Below, piece after piece: positions 17,471 to 25,870 of a stretch of 64,000 nt of DNA. Positions within the stretch are counted from its first letter, which is position 1; every line of letters starts with the position of its first letter. The notes under the pieces are model-generated. The model was given only the letters and a program-made list of their open reading frames with translations, was not told where the DNA came from and did not search any database. The DNA is from Arthrobacter castelli DSM 16402 (lineage in GTDB: Bacteria > Actinomycetota > Actinomycetes > Actinomycetales > Micrococcaceae), in contig NZ_AUMN01000013.1 of the NCBI RefSeq assembly GCF_000430705.1, forward strand, positions 1 through 64,000, given 5' to 3'. The position numbers and the translations under genes were made by a program.

Positions 17471-18208
17471 TTATTCGTGCGTGTGGACGTACCCGCCGTC
17501 TTCGTCGGCGTGGAAATGAGGCGCCATCGGACCCGGATCGGTCGGCACGTGCTCTCCGCTATGGTACTTGCCCTTGAGCTGGCGGACCCAGTCGCTGAGT
17601 TCATCGATGCTCTGCTGCCGCTTGCGGGACAGCGCCAGCACCGGTTTGCCGTCCCGGGCCGCCGTCGCATCGGCAACCATCTGCTCGACGTCAACGTCGA
17701 CATATTCGGCCAGGTCGATCTTGTTGATCACCAGCAGGTCCGCCCGTCCGATCCCGGGGCCTCCCTTCCTGGCCACGTCGCCGCCGCCGGCGACGTCGAG
17801 CACGAACAGCTGGGCGTCGATCAGCGATGGGGAAAAGGTGGCAGTGAGGTTGTCACCGCCGCTTTCGACCAGCACGATATCCAGCGGCGCGAAGTCCTGT
17901 TCCATGTCTTCGACGGCCAGCAGGTTCATGGTCACGTCGTCGCGGATGGCGGTGTGCGGGCAGGCGCCGGTCTCCACGGCACGGATGCGCTCGGCAGGCA
18001 GCACCCCTTCGGCGCGCAGGAACCTGGCGTCCTCGTCGGTGTAGATGTCGTTGGTGATCACGCCGATCCGGTACTCGTCCGACAGCGCGCGGCACAGGGT
18101 CGCGATCGTCGAGCTCTTCCCGGTGCCTACCGGGCCGGCCACGCCAATGCGCAGCGAGCGGGTCTGTGGCGCCGACGTCGGACTCGGTGCGGTTTCTTCA
18201 GCAGTCAT
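17471..18208 (-). CDS. ureG: urease accessory GTPase UreG
   Basis: SIMIBI-class GTPase of 245 residues that couples GTP hydrolysis to nickel delivery into urease. P-loop GPVGTGKSS (about residues 32-40), the conserved metal-binding CPH in [18 protein letters not shown] and the NKID base-recognition motif are all present. The C-terminus ends [15 protein letters not shown], a His-rich tail that may hold nickel. Start chosen at ATG 18208 with an AGGAGA site; a longer reading from 18346 enters ureD. The 88-nt gap to ureD contains a hairpin (18266-18273 with 18281-18288) that may tune downstream expression. Confidence 0.96.
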   Translation of the reverse strand: MTAEETAPSPTSAPQTRSLRIGVAGPVGTGKSSTIATLCRALSDEYRIGVITNDIYTDEDARFLRAEGVLPAERIRAVETGACPHTAIRDDVTMNLLAVEDMEQDFAPLDIVLVESGGDNLTATFSPSLIDAQLFVLDVAGGGDVARKGGPGIGRADLLVINKIDLAEYVDVDVEQMVADATAARDGKPVLALSRKRQQSIDELSDWVRQLKGKYHSGEHVPTDPGPMAPHFHADEDGGYVHTHE

Positions 18209-18296
18209 TTCTTCTCCTCGGTTATTGGGTCGTTGGTCTTGCCCCGGACGGGGGCCGCGTCGAAACCGCCGCCGGGAAATGGCGGCGGCCCCGGGC

Positions 18297-19157
18297 CTAC
18301 CGCGACCACGGCGGGCCCAGCCGGTTGAGCACCTCGTCCAGCGCATGCGAGAGGGCGAGGCTGTCCGCCGCGACCGCGCTGGCCTGGACGACGTCGTCGT
18401 CGAGGCCGACGCCGACGGTGTTGGCCTCGATCAAGTCGGCACGGTTGGTGCCGATCCCGGACGCCGGGTCGACGATCAGCATATTGCCCACGGCTTTGCT
18501 CCGGTCCGCCACTGAGGGGCTGTCCCATCCCTGGTACCGGTCGCCGAGCCGCAGATTCTGGTCATAGATGGGTCGATCGTCACGGACTACCCGGACGTGC
18601 TGGGCGATATTGCCTGGAGCCTCATTGTGCCGGCCGACGATCAGTTCCTCGCGCAGCAGGAACCGGGCGCTGGCCGCCAACGACACGCGGATGTCCTGCC
18701 GGTGGTCGCAATTACGCGCAGCGATGACGGGCTCGGGCAGCCAGATCAGCGTGGCGCCGTCGTCGACGCGCACCGTGAAAGTAATGACCGACTGTTCGCC
18801 GCTGGTGCCCGGCAGCGCCAGGGTCGCCGAAATCTCGTTGAGCACCAGCACCGCACCAGGCCCCACATACACGTCCAGCGACAGCCGGTCGCCGCCCAGG
18901 GGCCCGGCCGTTCCCGCGGACACCGAGACCCGGCCTGCTGCCGCGGCACCGTGGGCCCACGGTTCGAAGCCTTTGGGGTGGGTGGGGCGCAGCACGAACT
19001 GCCCCTCGGAGCGCAGCCGGGTCAGCCGGTTGGCGGCCCCGTCGACGTTCTGGCAGCTGACGGCCGCTCGGGCGGTCATGGCCGCGGCGTCGACCGGCGC
19101 GGCTGCCGGCGGGGCATGGGCCCCTGCCGTCGCGTCCGGATGGCTCTCACGAAGCAA
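18297..19157 (-). CDS. ureD: urease accessory protein UreD
   Basis: Scaffold protein that binds apo-urease together with UreF and UreG during nickel insertion. Core features are [51 protein letters not shown] and [11 protein letters not shown]. The N-terminus is uncertain. TTG 19157 gives 286 residues, has AGGAGG 9 nt upstream and overlaps the ureF stop by 11 nt. ATG 19079 would give 260 residues, closer to the core family, but lacks a ribosome site. The extra Ala/Pro-rich segment is probably disordered. Last but one in the ure genes proper, order ureABCFDG. Confidence 0.88.
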   Translation of the reverse strand: MLRESHPDATAGAHAPPAAAPVDAAAMTARAAVSCQNVDGAANRLTRLRSEGQFVLRPTHPKGFEPWAHGAAAAGRVSVSAGTAGPLGGDRLSLDVYVGPGAVLVLNEISATLALPGTSGEQSVITFTVRVDDGATLIWLPEPVIAARNCDHRQDIRVSLAASARFLLREELIVGRHNEAPGNIAQHVRVVRDDRPIYDQNLRLGDRYQGWDSPSVADRSKAVGNMLIVDPASGIGTNRADLIEANTVGVGLDDDVVQASAVAADSLALSHALDEVLNRLGPPWSR

Positions 19158-19821
19158 AGAGGCGCACCTCCTCGGCGGCATGGTGCTCGGCGACGACGTC
19201 GGACAGTGGTGCGCCGAAGGCGGGCAGCGTGGCCGGGTCGGCATCAGCGTACGTGGCGGCGTCGCCGGCGATCGTGTCGAGCAGCGGGACGAGTTCGGCC
19301 AGCGCGCGATGGGCGTCGAACGGATCCACGCTCATCAGTTTCACCACCGCCATCGCCGGTCCCATCAGCGTCTCGTGCAGCACACCGCGCGCCGCGTCGT
19401 CCGGCTCAAGGTCCAGCATCGCCGCGGCCGCGCCGAAGGCCACCGGATGGTTGAGCCGGCGTGGCAGGCGCTGTTGCAGCTGATGCGGGTGGATGGCCGT
19501 CATGGCCCGCAGCAACTGGCGTCCCAGTGTCCGGGACACCTGCCGCAGCGCCGGCGACGGGGTCCGCGCCTGGAACTCATCATCGAGGACGGAGACGTCC
19601 TCGAGCCGGTCGCCGAGGCACGCGCCGCAGGCAGCAGCGGCGAAGGCCGCGGCGACGGCCCCGCTGGTGGTGGCCCGGCCCGTGAGGAACCGCTTCAGGT
19701 CTTCGATGTCATTGACACGGCCCATCCTGATCGCCGATTCCAGGCCGCCGGAATGGGCATATCCTCCTGCGGGAAGCCGCCCATCGGACAGCAGCAGCAG
19801 CGCCTCAGTTCCGCGTGCCAT
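19147..19821 (-). CDS. ureF: urease accessory protein UreF
   Basis: All-helical accessory protein (224 residues) that joins UreD and UreG in the urease activation complex. The N-terminal signature LLLLSDGRLPAGGYAHSGGLESAI is clear, and later helices include LGRQLLRAMTAIHP and ETLMGPAMAVVKLMSVDPFDAHRAL. Its start abuts the ureC stop with no gap. No truncation or frameshift seen. Confidence 0.93.
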   Translation of the reverse strand: MARGTEALLLLSDGRLPAGGYAHSGGLESAIRMGRVNDIEDLKRFLTGRATTSGAVAAAFAAAACGACLGDRLEDVSVLDDEFQARTPSPALRQVSRTLGRQLLRAMTAIHPHQLQQRLPRRLNHPVAFGAAAAMLDLEPDDAARGVLHETLMGPAMAVVKLMSVDPFDAHRALAELVPLLDTIAGDAATYADADPATLPAFGAPLSDVVAEHHAAEEVRLFAS

Positions 19822-21531
19822 TCAGAAGAGGAAGTACCGCTGGCCCATGGGGACCTCGGCCGCGGGCTGATGCTCGATCAGCTCCCCATCGACCGTGACC
19901 CCATAGGTGTCCGGATCCACCTCGATCGATGGCATCGCGGAGTTCTGCGGCATATCGGCCTTGCCCCGGTCCCGGACGTTCTCGACGGCGACCAGGTCAC
20001 GCTCCACATTCAGCCGGTCGGCCAACCCGTCGTCGATCGCGGCCTGGGCGACGAAGGCCACGCTGGTGGCCGACGCCGTCGGGCTGTGGTGGTTGAATCC
20101 GGGCCTCGGCAGCACCGGTTGCGGCGTCGGGATCGACGCGTTCGGATCTCCGAGCGCAGCCGATGCGGCCATACCGCCCTTGATGACGGTGTGTGGCCGG
20201 ATCCCGAACAGCGCAGGCTGCCACAGCACCAGGTCAGCCATCTTGCCGACTTCGACCGAGCCGATATGTGGTTCCAGGCCGTGGGCGACTGCCGGGCAGA
20301 TCGTGTATTTGGCGACGTACCGACGGGCCCGGTTATTGTCGGCCCGGTCGTCTCCGGGCAGGGAGCCGCGCAGCCGCTTCATCCGGTGCGCCGTCTGCCA
20401 GGTGCGCAGGGCGACCTCCCCGATCCGGCCCATCGCCTGGGCATCGGAGGACATGATCGACAGCGCGCCGACATCCTGGAGCACGTCCTCGGCGGCGATG
20501 GTCCCGGCCCGCACCCGGCTTTCGGCGAACGCCAGGTCGTTGGGCACCTGCGGGTTGAGGTGATGGGCAACCATCACCATGTCGAGATGCTCATCGACGG
20601 TGTTGACCGTGAAGGGACGTGTCGGGTTGGTCGATGCCGGCAGCACGTTGGACTCCGCGGCGATACGGATGATGTCGGGGGCGTGGCCGCCGCCCGCACC
20701 TTCGGTATGGTACGAGTGGAAGGTCCTGCCGTCGACGGCCCGCAGCAGGTCTTCGACGAACCCCGCCTCGTTGAGGGTGTCGGAGTGGATGGCCACCTGC
20801 ACGCCTGAGTCATCGGCCACCCGCAGGGCGGCGTCGACCGCGGCCGGTGTGGCGCCCCAGTCCTCGTGGACCTTGAAACCACCGGCGCCGCCGCGCAGCT
20901 GCTCCCGCATGGCTTCCTCGGAGACGGTGTTGCCGCGTCCGAGCATCAGGTAGTTGACCGGAAGCGGTTCCATGCTCTCGAACATGCGCGCCAGCCACCA
21001 TGAGCCGGGAGTGGCCAGCGTGGCCTTCGATCCCTCGAAGGGGCCGGTGCCGCCGCCAACCATCGTAGTGGTGCCCACGGCCAAGGCCAGGTTGAACATA
21101 TCGGGACCCACGTAGTGGACGTGGGTGTCGATGGTGCCGGCCGTGAGGATCGTGCCGTTGCCGGCCATGATCTCCGTCGACGGGCCTATCACCAGGTTCG
21201 GGTCGATGCCGTCCATGGTGTCCGGGTTGCCGGACTTGCCAATGCCGCAGATCCGCCCGTCGCGGACGCCGACGTCGGCCTTAATGATTCCCCAATGGTC
21301 GAGAATGACTGCGCCGGTGATGACCAGGTCCGGTGTGCCCTCGGCGCGCGTCGCGCAGGACTGGCCCATCGACTCGCGGATCGACTTGCCGCCGCCGAAG
21401 ACGGATTCGTCGCCGCCGCCGGAGAGATCCTCGGTGACCTCGATCAGCAGATTGGTGTCGGCCAGCCGGATCCTGTCCCCGGTGGTCGGCCCATACGAGG
21501 AGACGTACTCGGACCGTGAAATCCTAACCAT
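19822..21531 (-). CDS. ureC: urease alpha subunit
   Basis: Catalytic subunit of urease (569 residues; family 566-573). The nickel site is recognisable: THVHYVGP with the two early histidines, [10 protein letters not shown] with the lysine that is carbamylated, [13 protein letters not shown], and later [22 protein letters not shown] with the flap cysteine region. ATG 21531 chosen because AAAGGAG lies 7 nt upstream and the protein then begins [19 protein letters not shown] as in homologues; an in-frame reading from 21780 would cover ureB. It hydrolyses urea to ammonia and carbamate, here probably including urea released by creatinase. Confidence 0.98.
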   Translation of the reverse strand: MVRISRSEYVSSYGPTTGDRIRLADTNLLIEVTEDLSGGGDESVFGGGKSIRESMGQSCATRAEGTPDLVITGAVILDHWGIIKADVGVRDGRICGIGKSGNPDTMDGIDPNLVIGPSTEIMAGNGTILTAGTIDTHVHYVGPDMFNLALAVGTTTMVGGGTGPFEGSKATLATPGSWWLARMFESMEPLPVNYLMLGRGNTVSEEAMREQLRGGAGGFKVHEDWGATPAAVDAALRVADDSGVQVAIHSDTLNEAGFVEDLLRAVDGRTFHSYHTEGAGGGHAPDIIRIAAESNVLPASTNPTRPFTVNTVDEHLDMVMVAHHLNPQVPNDLAFAESRVRAGTIAAEDVLQDVGALSIMSSDAQAMGRIGEVALRTWQTAHRMKRLRGSLPGDDRADNNRARRYVAKYTICPAVAHGLEPHIGSVEVGKMADLVLWQPALFGIRPHTVIKGGMAASAALGDPNASIPTPQPVLPRPGFNHHSPTASATSVAFVAQAAIDDGLADRLNVERDLVAVENVRDRGKADMPQNSAMPSIEVDPDTYGVTVDGELIEHQPAAEVPMGQRYFLF

Positions 21532-22066
21532 CAAGCGCTCCTTTGCAAAGACCCCGCAACCCCCACACGATGCGGCGCCCGCGGATCGGAACCAGCTGTA
21601 CTTCGGCGACTGCACCGGGTTCGAACCGCACGGCGCCGCCGGACAGGACGTTGAGCCGTTGGCCCCACGCCGTGTCGCGGTCGAATTCGAGGGCAGCGTT
21701 GACTTCGGCGAAGTGGAAGTGCGATCCGACCTGGATGGGGCGGTCGGCGGTGTTGGCAACGCGCATCGTGGTGGCCTCAAGGCCTTCGTTGATGGCGACG
21801 TCGTCGGGCGCCATCAGGATCTCGCCCGGAATGATCGGGGTCGTGTCCTCCACCTCAGGGCCGCTGCGCAGCGGGGCCTGCCGTTCGCCGGTGCCCGGCC
21901 TGCGCGGCTCGCTGGGGCTGTGGGTGCCCGAGGAGTGGGAACGCTCGGCATGGGAGTCGAACGAGGACCGATCGGGGCTGTCCTGGTCGGGATACTCGCG
22001 CCCCGGATAATCCGACGGGTGCGTGGCGTCGAGTGGTTGATTTTGGTCCTTGCCTGCTTCGCTCAT
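21524..22066 (-). CDS. ureB: urease beta subunit with N-terminal extension
   Basis: Structural urease subunit. The conserved fold starts near residue 77 ([18 protein letters not shown]) and continues through [26 protein letters not shown] and [18 protein letters not shown]. The first ~75 residues are a Ser/Glu/Asp/Pro-rich, probably disordered extension not found in typical ~100-residue UreB. ATG 22066 makes a 4-nt overlap with ureA; no good internal start exists closer to the core. The gene overlaps ureC by 8 nt. Confidence 0.93.
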   Translation of the reverse strand: MSEAGKDQNQPLDATHPSDYPGREYPDQDSPDRSSFDSHAERSHSSGTHSPSEPRRPGTGERQAPLRSGPEVEDTTPIIPGEILMAPDDVAINEGLEATTMRVANTADRPIQVGSHFHFAEVNAALEFDRDTAWGQRLNVLSGGAVRFEPGAVAEVQLVPIRGRRIVWGLRGLCKGALDG

Positions 22067-22371
22067 TGGATCGGTCCTGTCACTGTCACGAGCTTGGTTC
22101 CGTCGGGGAAGGTGGCTTCGATCTGGACCTGGGCCAGCATTTCGGGCACGCCGTCCATCACATCACCGCGGGACAGTATGGTGCGCCCATGCTCCATCAG
22201 GTCCGCGACCGATTTCCCGTCGCGGGCGCCCTCGTAGAGCGCGGACGATATGACGGCTGTCGCTTCCGGCAGATTGAGTTTGAGCCCGCGCTCCCTGCGC
22301 TCCCAGGCGAGGTTGCTCGCGAGGTAGATCATGAGTCGCTCTTGTTCGTGCTGATTGAGGAACACGCACAC
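22063..22371 (-). CDS. ureA: urease gamma subunit
   Basis: Smallest urease subunit (102 residues), assembling with UreB and UreC into the trimeric enzyme. Typical features: [42 protein letters not shown], then [40 protein letters not shown] at the end. First gene of ureABCFDG and probably of a seven-gene unit ending in the Fur-family regulator. No ureE was found in the window. Confidence 0.96.
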   Translation of the reverse strand: MCVFLNQHEQERLMIYLASNLAWERRERGLKLNLPEATAVISSALYEGARDGKSVADLMEHGRTILSRGDVMDGVPEMLAQVQIEATFPDGTKLVTVTGPIQ

Positions 22372-22390
22372 CCCTTGATCACTGAGATTG

Positions 22391-22404
22391 GTCAGCCAGC
22401 TGAC
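22391..22404. promoter_or_regulatory. inverted repeat upstream of ureA
   Basis: GTCAGC-CA-GCTGAC, two 6-bp arms with a 2-bp spacer, sits 20 nt before the ureA start in the 112-bp gap to the cupin gene. It may be a urease-operon operator. It does not resemble the Nur-like box at 13962, and no clear -35/-10 pair could be assigned here. Confidence 0.35.
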
Positions 22405-22483
22405 TTATTCAGACGCTACCAGTTTCCTCCCTCCAAATCACCGGCTCGCTGAATTTCCCGGATGCCCCGGGTGGAACCCTGAC

Positions 22484-22912
22484 CTATGGCAGGCCTCGTC
22501 CGCTCACGGTTGACGCCTTGGCCGCCCGGGCGGCCTGTGCGGAGCCGAAGTCCGAGAAGTCCGCGTGGCCTGGAGGACCCCAGATCATCAGGATCCGCAG
22601 CGGCCCGTCGCCGGTATTGAGCAGGTCGTGCTCCGCCCCCGGGCGGGCCAGCACCGAATCGCCGCGGTCGACGTCGTAGACCGCGTCGCCAACGTGCATC
22701 CGGCCGGTTCCGTCGAGGACAAGATACAGCTCCTCCAGTTCACCGTCACCGGAGTGCGCGTGCCGGCCCTCGCTGCCGCCGGGGGCCAGTTCCCACGTCT
22801 GCACCGCCACGGGAAGCCGCGACTGCTCGAAGAAGTGCCACTGCATGGTCACCGGCCCATGGCCACCATGCAGGTCATATTCGAAGGTGTCCGCTCCTGC
22901 CCGTTCCAGCAT
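22484..22912 (-). CDS. cupin domain protein
   Basis: A 142-residue single-cupin protein. The beta-barrel motifs are GGSEGRHAHSGDGELEELYLVLDGTGRMHVGD (cupin motif 1 with HAH and a Glu) and RPGAEHDLLNTGDGPLRILMIWG (motif 2 with His), giving a plausible metal site. Start ATG 22912 with AAGGAG upstream. It follows the MHS transporter by 38 nt, so it probably shares that gene's IclR-type operator. The substrate is unknown; it may be an enzyme or binding protein for a creatine-pathway compound, but sequence alone does not tell. Confidence 0.85.
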   Translation of the reverse strand: MLERAGADTFEYDLHGGHGPVTMQWHFFEQSRLPVAVQTWELAPGGSEGRHAHSGDGELEELYLVLDGTGRMHVGDAVYDVDRGDSVLARPGAEHDLLNTGDGPLRILMIWGPPGHADFSDFGSAQAARAAKASTVSGRGLP

Positions 22913-22950
22913 GTTTCTCCTTCTTTCTCTGGTATCGCGTGAACCAGTTG

Positions 22951-24327
22951 TCACTTGTCCCGCAGCGGCGCCCCGCAGGTTTCCTTGGCGCACAGCACCG
23001 CGCTCAGTGCTATGGCCGCGGCTGCCATCAGGTACCAGCCGGGTGCGAGGCTGGTGTTCAGTACGCCGATCAACAGCGTGGCCATGAAGGGCGCCGTGCC
23101 GCCGAAGAGCGCATTGGACAGGTTGAAGCTGACCGCGAACCCGCTGTAGCGGATGGAGGTGGGGAACATTTCAGCCAGGAAGCTGGGCAGCGTTCCATCG
23201 TTCAGGGTCAGCATGGCTCCCAGTGCCATCTGGACCAGCACCACCACGGCGAAGCTTCCGGTGTCGAGCAGCATGAACGCCGGCACGGTGAAGACGATGA
23301 ACAGCACCGAGGCGCTGATCAGCATTTTCTTCCGTCCAAAGCGATCGGAGGCATGCCCGGTCAGGAAAATGAAGCCAATGTAGGCGATCAATGCGAACGT
23401 GGTCGCCATAAAGGCCTGTGTGGAATCGAACCCGAGTTCCTGGGTCATGTACGTCGGCATGTAGCTGAGCAGCATGTAGAACCCGACGGCGTTGAGCAGC
23501 ACTGCGCCGATGGCAATCAGCAGGGTCCGCCAGTGATTGCGGAACATGGCACGCACGGGGGCCTTGACGACGTCGTCCTCCTGGGCCAGATTGCGGAAGG
23601 CGGGCGTATCTTCCAGCCGGGTGCGGATGAACCGTCCGATAATGCCCATCGGCGCGGCGAGGAAGAACGGAATCCGCCATCCCCAGCTCTCCATGGCCTC
23701 GGCCGGCAACACACCGTAGAGCATCGCGGCCATCAGCGAACCGAGTAGCAGACCAGTGGCAGTGCTGGCCGGAACGACGGCGGCAAACAGGCCGCGCTTG
23801 CCTTTGGGCGCGTATTCGACCAGGAAGACGGAGGCACCTGCATATTCGCCGGCAGCGGAGAACCCCTGCACAATCCGCACCGCCAGCAGCAGCAACGGCG
23901 CCAGCACGCCGACGGCGGCGTAGCTGGGCAGCAGGCCGATGGCGAAGGTCGACATCGACATAATCAGGATGGACAGCGACAGCGCGGTCCGCCGTCCCAC
24001 CTTGTCGCCAATATGGCCCCAGATAAAGCCTCCGGCCGGACGCACGATAAAGGAGACCGCGAACAACCCGAAGGTGGCCAGCAGAGCCGTCTCGCCGGCT
24101 GATTCGGGAAAGAATACGGCCGCTATAGTTGCCGCGAGGTAGCCGTAGACCGCGTAGTCGAACCATTCAACGAAGTTACCGATGAAGCTGGCAGCAACCA
24201 CGCGGCGCCGGGTCTTCCCGTCCACGATCTCCGGTGCCTGCTGCGGTGCCTGCTGTGCCGCCTGCCCCGGATCATCCGCTTTCCGCCGATGCGCAGTCGC
24301 AGCCGTTGGAGTTGATTGTTCACTCAT
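22951..24327 (-). CDS. MHS-family MFS transporter
   Basis: A proton-coupled importer of the metabolite:H+ symporter family, about 458 residues with 12 predicted membrane spans. Marks: FVEWFDYAVYGYLA in span 1, GHIGDKVGRRTAL in the first cytoplasmic loop, RIVQGFSAAGEYAGASVFLVEYAP and DRFGRKKML in the mid loop. Relatives carry betaine, proline, ketoglutarate or other small acids. The shared operator with creatinase makes creatinine, creatine or sarcosine the likely cargo (inference). Start uncertain between ATG 24327 and ATG 24339; neither has a strong ribosome site. The Gln/Ala-rich N-terminal tail is unusual. Confidence 0.9.
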   Translation of the reverse strand: MSEQSTPTAATAHRRKADDPGQAAQQAPQQAPEIVDGKTRRRVVAASFIGNFVEWFDYAVYGYLAATIAAVFFPESAGETALLATFGLFAVSFIVRPAGGFIWGHIGDKVGRRTALSLSILIMSMSTFAIGLLPSYAAVGVLAPLLLLAVRIVQGFSAAGEYAGASVFLVEYAPKGKRGLFAAVVPASTATGLLLGSLMAAMLYGVLPAEAMESWGWRIPFFLAAPMGIIGRFIRTRLEDTPAFRNLAQEDDVVKAPVRAMFRNHWRTLLIAIGAVLLNAVGFYMLLSYMPTYMTQELGFDSTQAFMATTFALIAYIGFIFLTGHASDRFGRKKMLISASVLFIVFTVPAFMLLDTGSFAVVVLVQMALGAMLTLNDGTLPSFLAEMFPTSIRYSGFAVSFNLSNALFGGTAPFMATLLIGVLNTSLAPGWYLMAAAAIALSAVLCAKETCGAPLRDK

Positions 24328-24348
24328 AGTTCTACCCATCTTCGGTGG

Positions 24349-24407
24349 AGTTGCAATAGTCGCAACTGAGTTGCACCAACCGTAGATGTGGCTCCCGTCA
24401 CTGTCAA
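24349..24407 (-). promoter_or_regulatory. MHS transporter promoter with IclR-type operator
   Basis: Read on the minus strand, TTGACA (24407-24402), a 17-nt spacer and TACGGT (24384-24379) make a sigma-70-like promoter. Three bases later begins a 27-bp element (24375-24349) of pattern TGCAAC-N2-AGTTGCG-N3-ATTGCAACT. The same element lies at 25777-25803 at the creatinase promoter, 22 of 27 bases identical. It covers the expected transcription start, as a repressor site would. Confidence 0.7.
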
Positions 24408-24579
24408 TGGGTCAGGGCAGACAGTGCCGGGGCTTCACAGTGCAGAAGTGCAGGCTGGATCTGACGCGCAGGATGCGCCCATCAGGCAGGCGGGCCGGAG
24501 CAATCGAGCGCGAGGAACAGGCTGAAACCGGGCGCGGGCCACGTTGCCCGGTCGCCCGGCGTGAGACCTGTGAGGCCGG

Positions 24580-24852
24580 TCAGGCGGTGGCGAATCGCTG
24601 CGCGGAGCGGGCCTTATGCTTGGCCGCCTCCTCTTCGCGATTCTTGGGCGGGGCCGACGTCGTCAGCCGGCCGAGGAGGTCGGCAGTCACCGCTGCCACC
24701 TCCTCCACGGCGTCATCAAAGGCCTGCTGATTCGCCCGCGACGGCTTGGTACCGCCGCTGACCTTGCGCACATACTGCAGTGCGGCCGCGTGGATCTCTT
24801 CGTCGGTCGCCGCCGGTTCGAAGTTATGGAGTGTCCGAATATTCCTGCACAT
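24580..24852 (-). CDS. DUF2277 family protein
   Basis: A 90-residue cytosolic protein beginning MCRNIRTLHNFEPAATDEEI, followed by AALQYVRKVSGGTKPSRANQQAFD and a Lys/Arg-rich end. This is the conserved DUF2277 family, widespread in actinobacteria and often found beside regulators; function unknown. It lies 60 nt after the IclR gene in the same direction and may be co-transcribed. Full length for the family. Confidence 0.88.
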   Translation of the reverse strand: MCRNIRTLHNFEPAATDEEIHAAALQYVRKVSGGTKPSRANQQAFDDAVEEVAAVTADLLGRLTTSAPPKNREEEAAKHKARSAQRFATA

Positions 24853-24912
24853 ACACCAAGGCTAGGCACCGGGCGCAGCGAACGGAATAGATCCTTCACT
24901 CCATTCACCCGG

Positions 24913-25716
24913 CTATGTGCCGCCGAGCCGCTGGGTGACCTGACGGGCGGCGCGGACGCAGGCCTCGCCAATAGTTTTCACATTGTCCTCTTCGATCCGG
25001 AACTTGGGCGCCGGCGTCATCACGGCCGCCACGGTCGCCCCCCGGTGATCCTGCACCGGCGCCGCTATTCCCACTTCCTGGGGCGACGTTTCGCCGAAAT
25101 TGACGGCATATCCGCGCCTGGACACTTCGTGCAGCCGTTCGAGATAGGCGTCCAGCTGGTCATCACCACCGGGAACATTGTTCACGGTGTGGTCCTGGAG
25201 CAATTCACGCGTCCGTTGTTCACCTTCGGCCGCCAGGAACACCTGCACGGAGGAACTGGAGGCGGTGTTGTAGCGGGTTCCCAGGTCGGAGGTGTGCTTC
25301 ACCTCGAACCTGCTGGGCACCTGCTCCACGGAAATCGCCTCGGCGCCGTTCCACACCAGCAGCGCGCTGGTTTCGCCGGTGGTTTCGGACAGTTCCTGCA
25401 GCACCGGATAAGCGGCGCGCCGCACATCCATGTCGGCCAGCAACGGCCCGGCGAGCGCAATGATACCCAGTCCGAGCCGGTAGCGGCGGCTCGAGTCGCG
25501 CTCCACGACATTCTCCCGCTCCAGGGCGGCAAGAATTCTCGAGACAGTGCTCTTGTGCAGCCCGACAACCGGGGCAATCTCCGTCACACCAAGCAGCGGC
25601 GACGCGCTGCTGAAACAGCGCAGCACGGCAATGGTGTTCTCGATGACGGAGGTTCCGCGGGTGTCGGAACCGGTGCTGGGTGCGGCATCAGGCTGTGGAT
25701 TCATAGTGCCATTCAT
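24913..25716 (-). CDS. IclR family regulator of creatinine genes
   Basis: A 267-residue regulator. The N-terminal winged helix-turn-helix (about 22-85: SVIENTIAVLRCFSSASPLLGVTEIAPVVGLHKSTVSRILAALE) is followed by the IclR effector domain with SSSSVQVFLAAEG and EVSRRGYAVNFGETSPQEVGIAAPVQD. It is divergent from creatinase, with 154 bp between them, and the promoter there holds an operator that recurs at the MHS transporter. It is therefore the best candidate regulator of both, likely responding to creatinine, creatine or sarcosine. Start could be 25716 or the second ATG 25704. Confidence 0.9.
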   Translation of the reverse strand: MNGTMNPQPDAAPSTGSDTRGTSVIENTIAVLRCFSSASPLLGVTEIAPVVGLHKSTVSRILAALERENVVERDSSRRYRLGLGIIALAGPLLADMDVRRAAYPVLQELSETTGETSALLVWNGAEAISVEQVPSRFEVKHTSDLGTRYNTASSSSVQVFLAAEGEQRTRELLQDHTVNNVPGGDDQLDAYLERLHEVSRRGYAVNFGETSPQEVGIAAPVQDHRGATVAAVMTPAPKFRIEEDNVKTIGEACVRAARQVTQRLGGT

Positions 25717-25745
25717 CGTATCGGCATCCTGATTCGACCCACCTA

Positions 25746-25803
25746 TTGACAGTGACCCCGATCACTCGTAATCTGATGCAACCGAGTTGCGGTGATTGCA
25801 ACT
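25746..25803 (+). promoter_or_regulatory. creatinase promoter with IclR-type operator
   Basis: TTGACA (25746-25751), a spacer of exactly 17 nt and TAATCT (25769-25774) form a strong sigma-70-type promoter. Two bases later a 27-bp composite element starts (25777-25803): TGCAAC-N2-AGTTGCG-N3-ATTGCAACT, with GCAAC-CGA-GTTGC as an inner palindrome. Its position over +1 predicts repression relieved by an effector. The start codon of creatinase is 67 nt further on. Confidence 0.75.
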
Positions 25804-25870
25804 TAATACCGAACTGCCCGGACTGAATGGCAGCCAGGATTGTGCGAATGTCGAAAGAGGATTAACAAAC

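Noticed and set aside
18568-20808. 746-codon open frame opposite ureD, ureF and ureC
   Set aside because: Shadow of well-supported urease genes.
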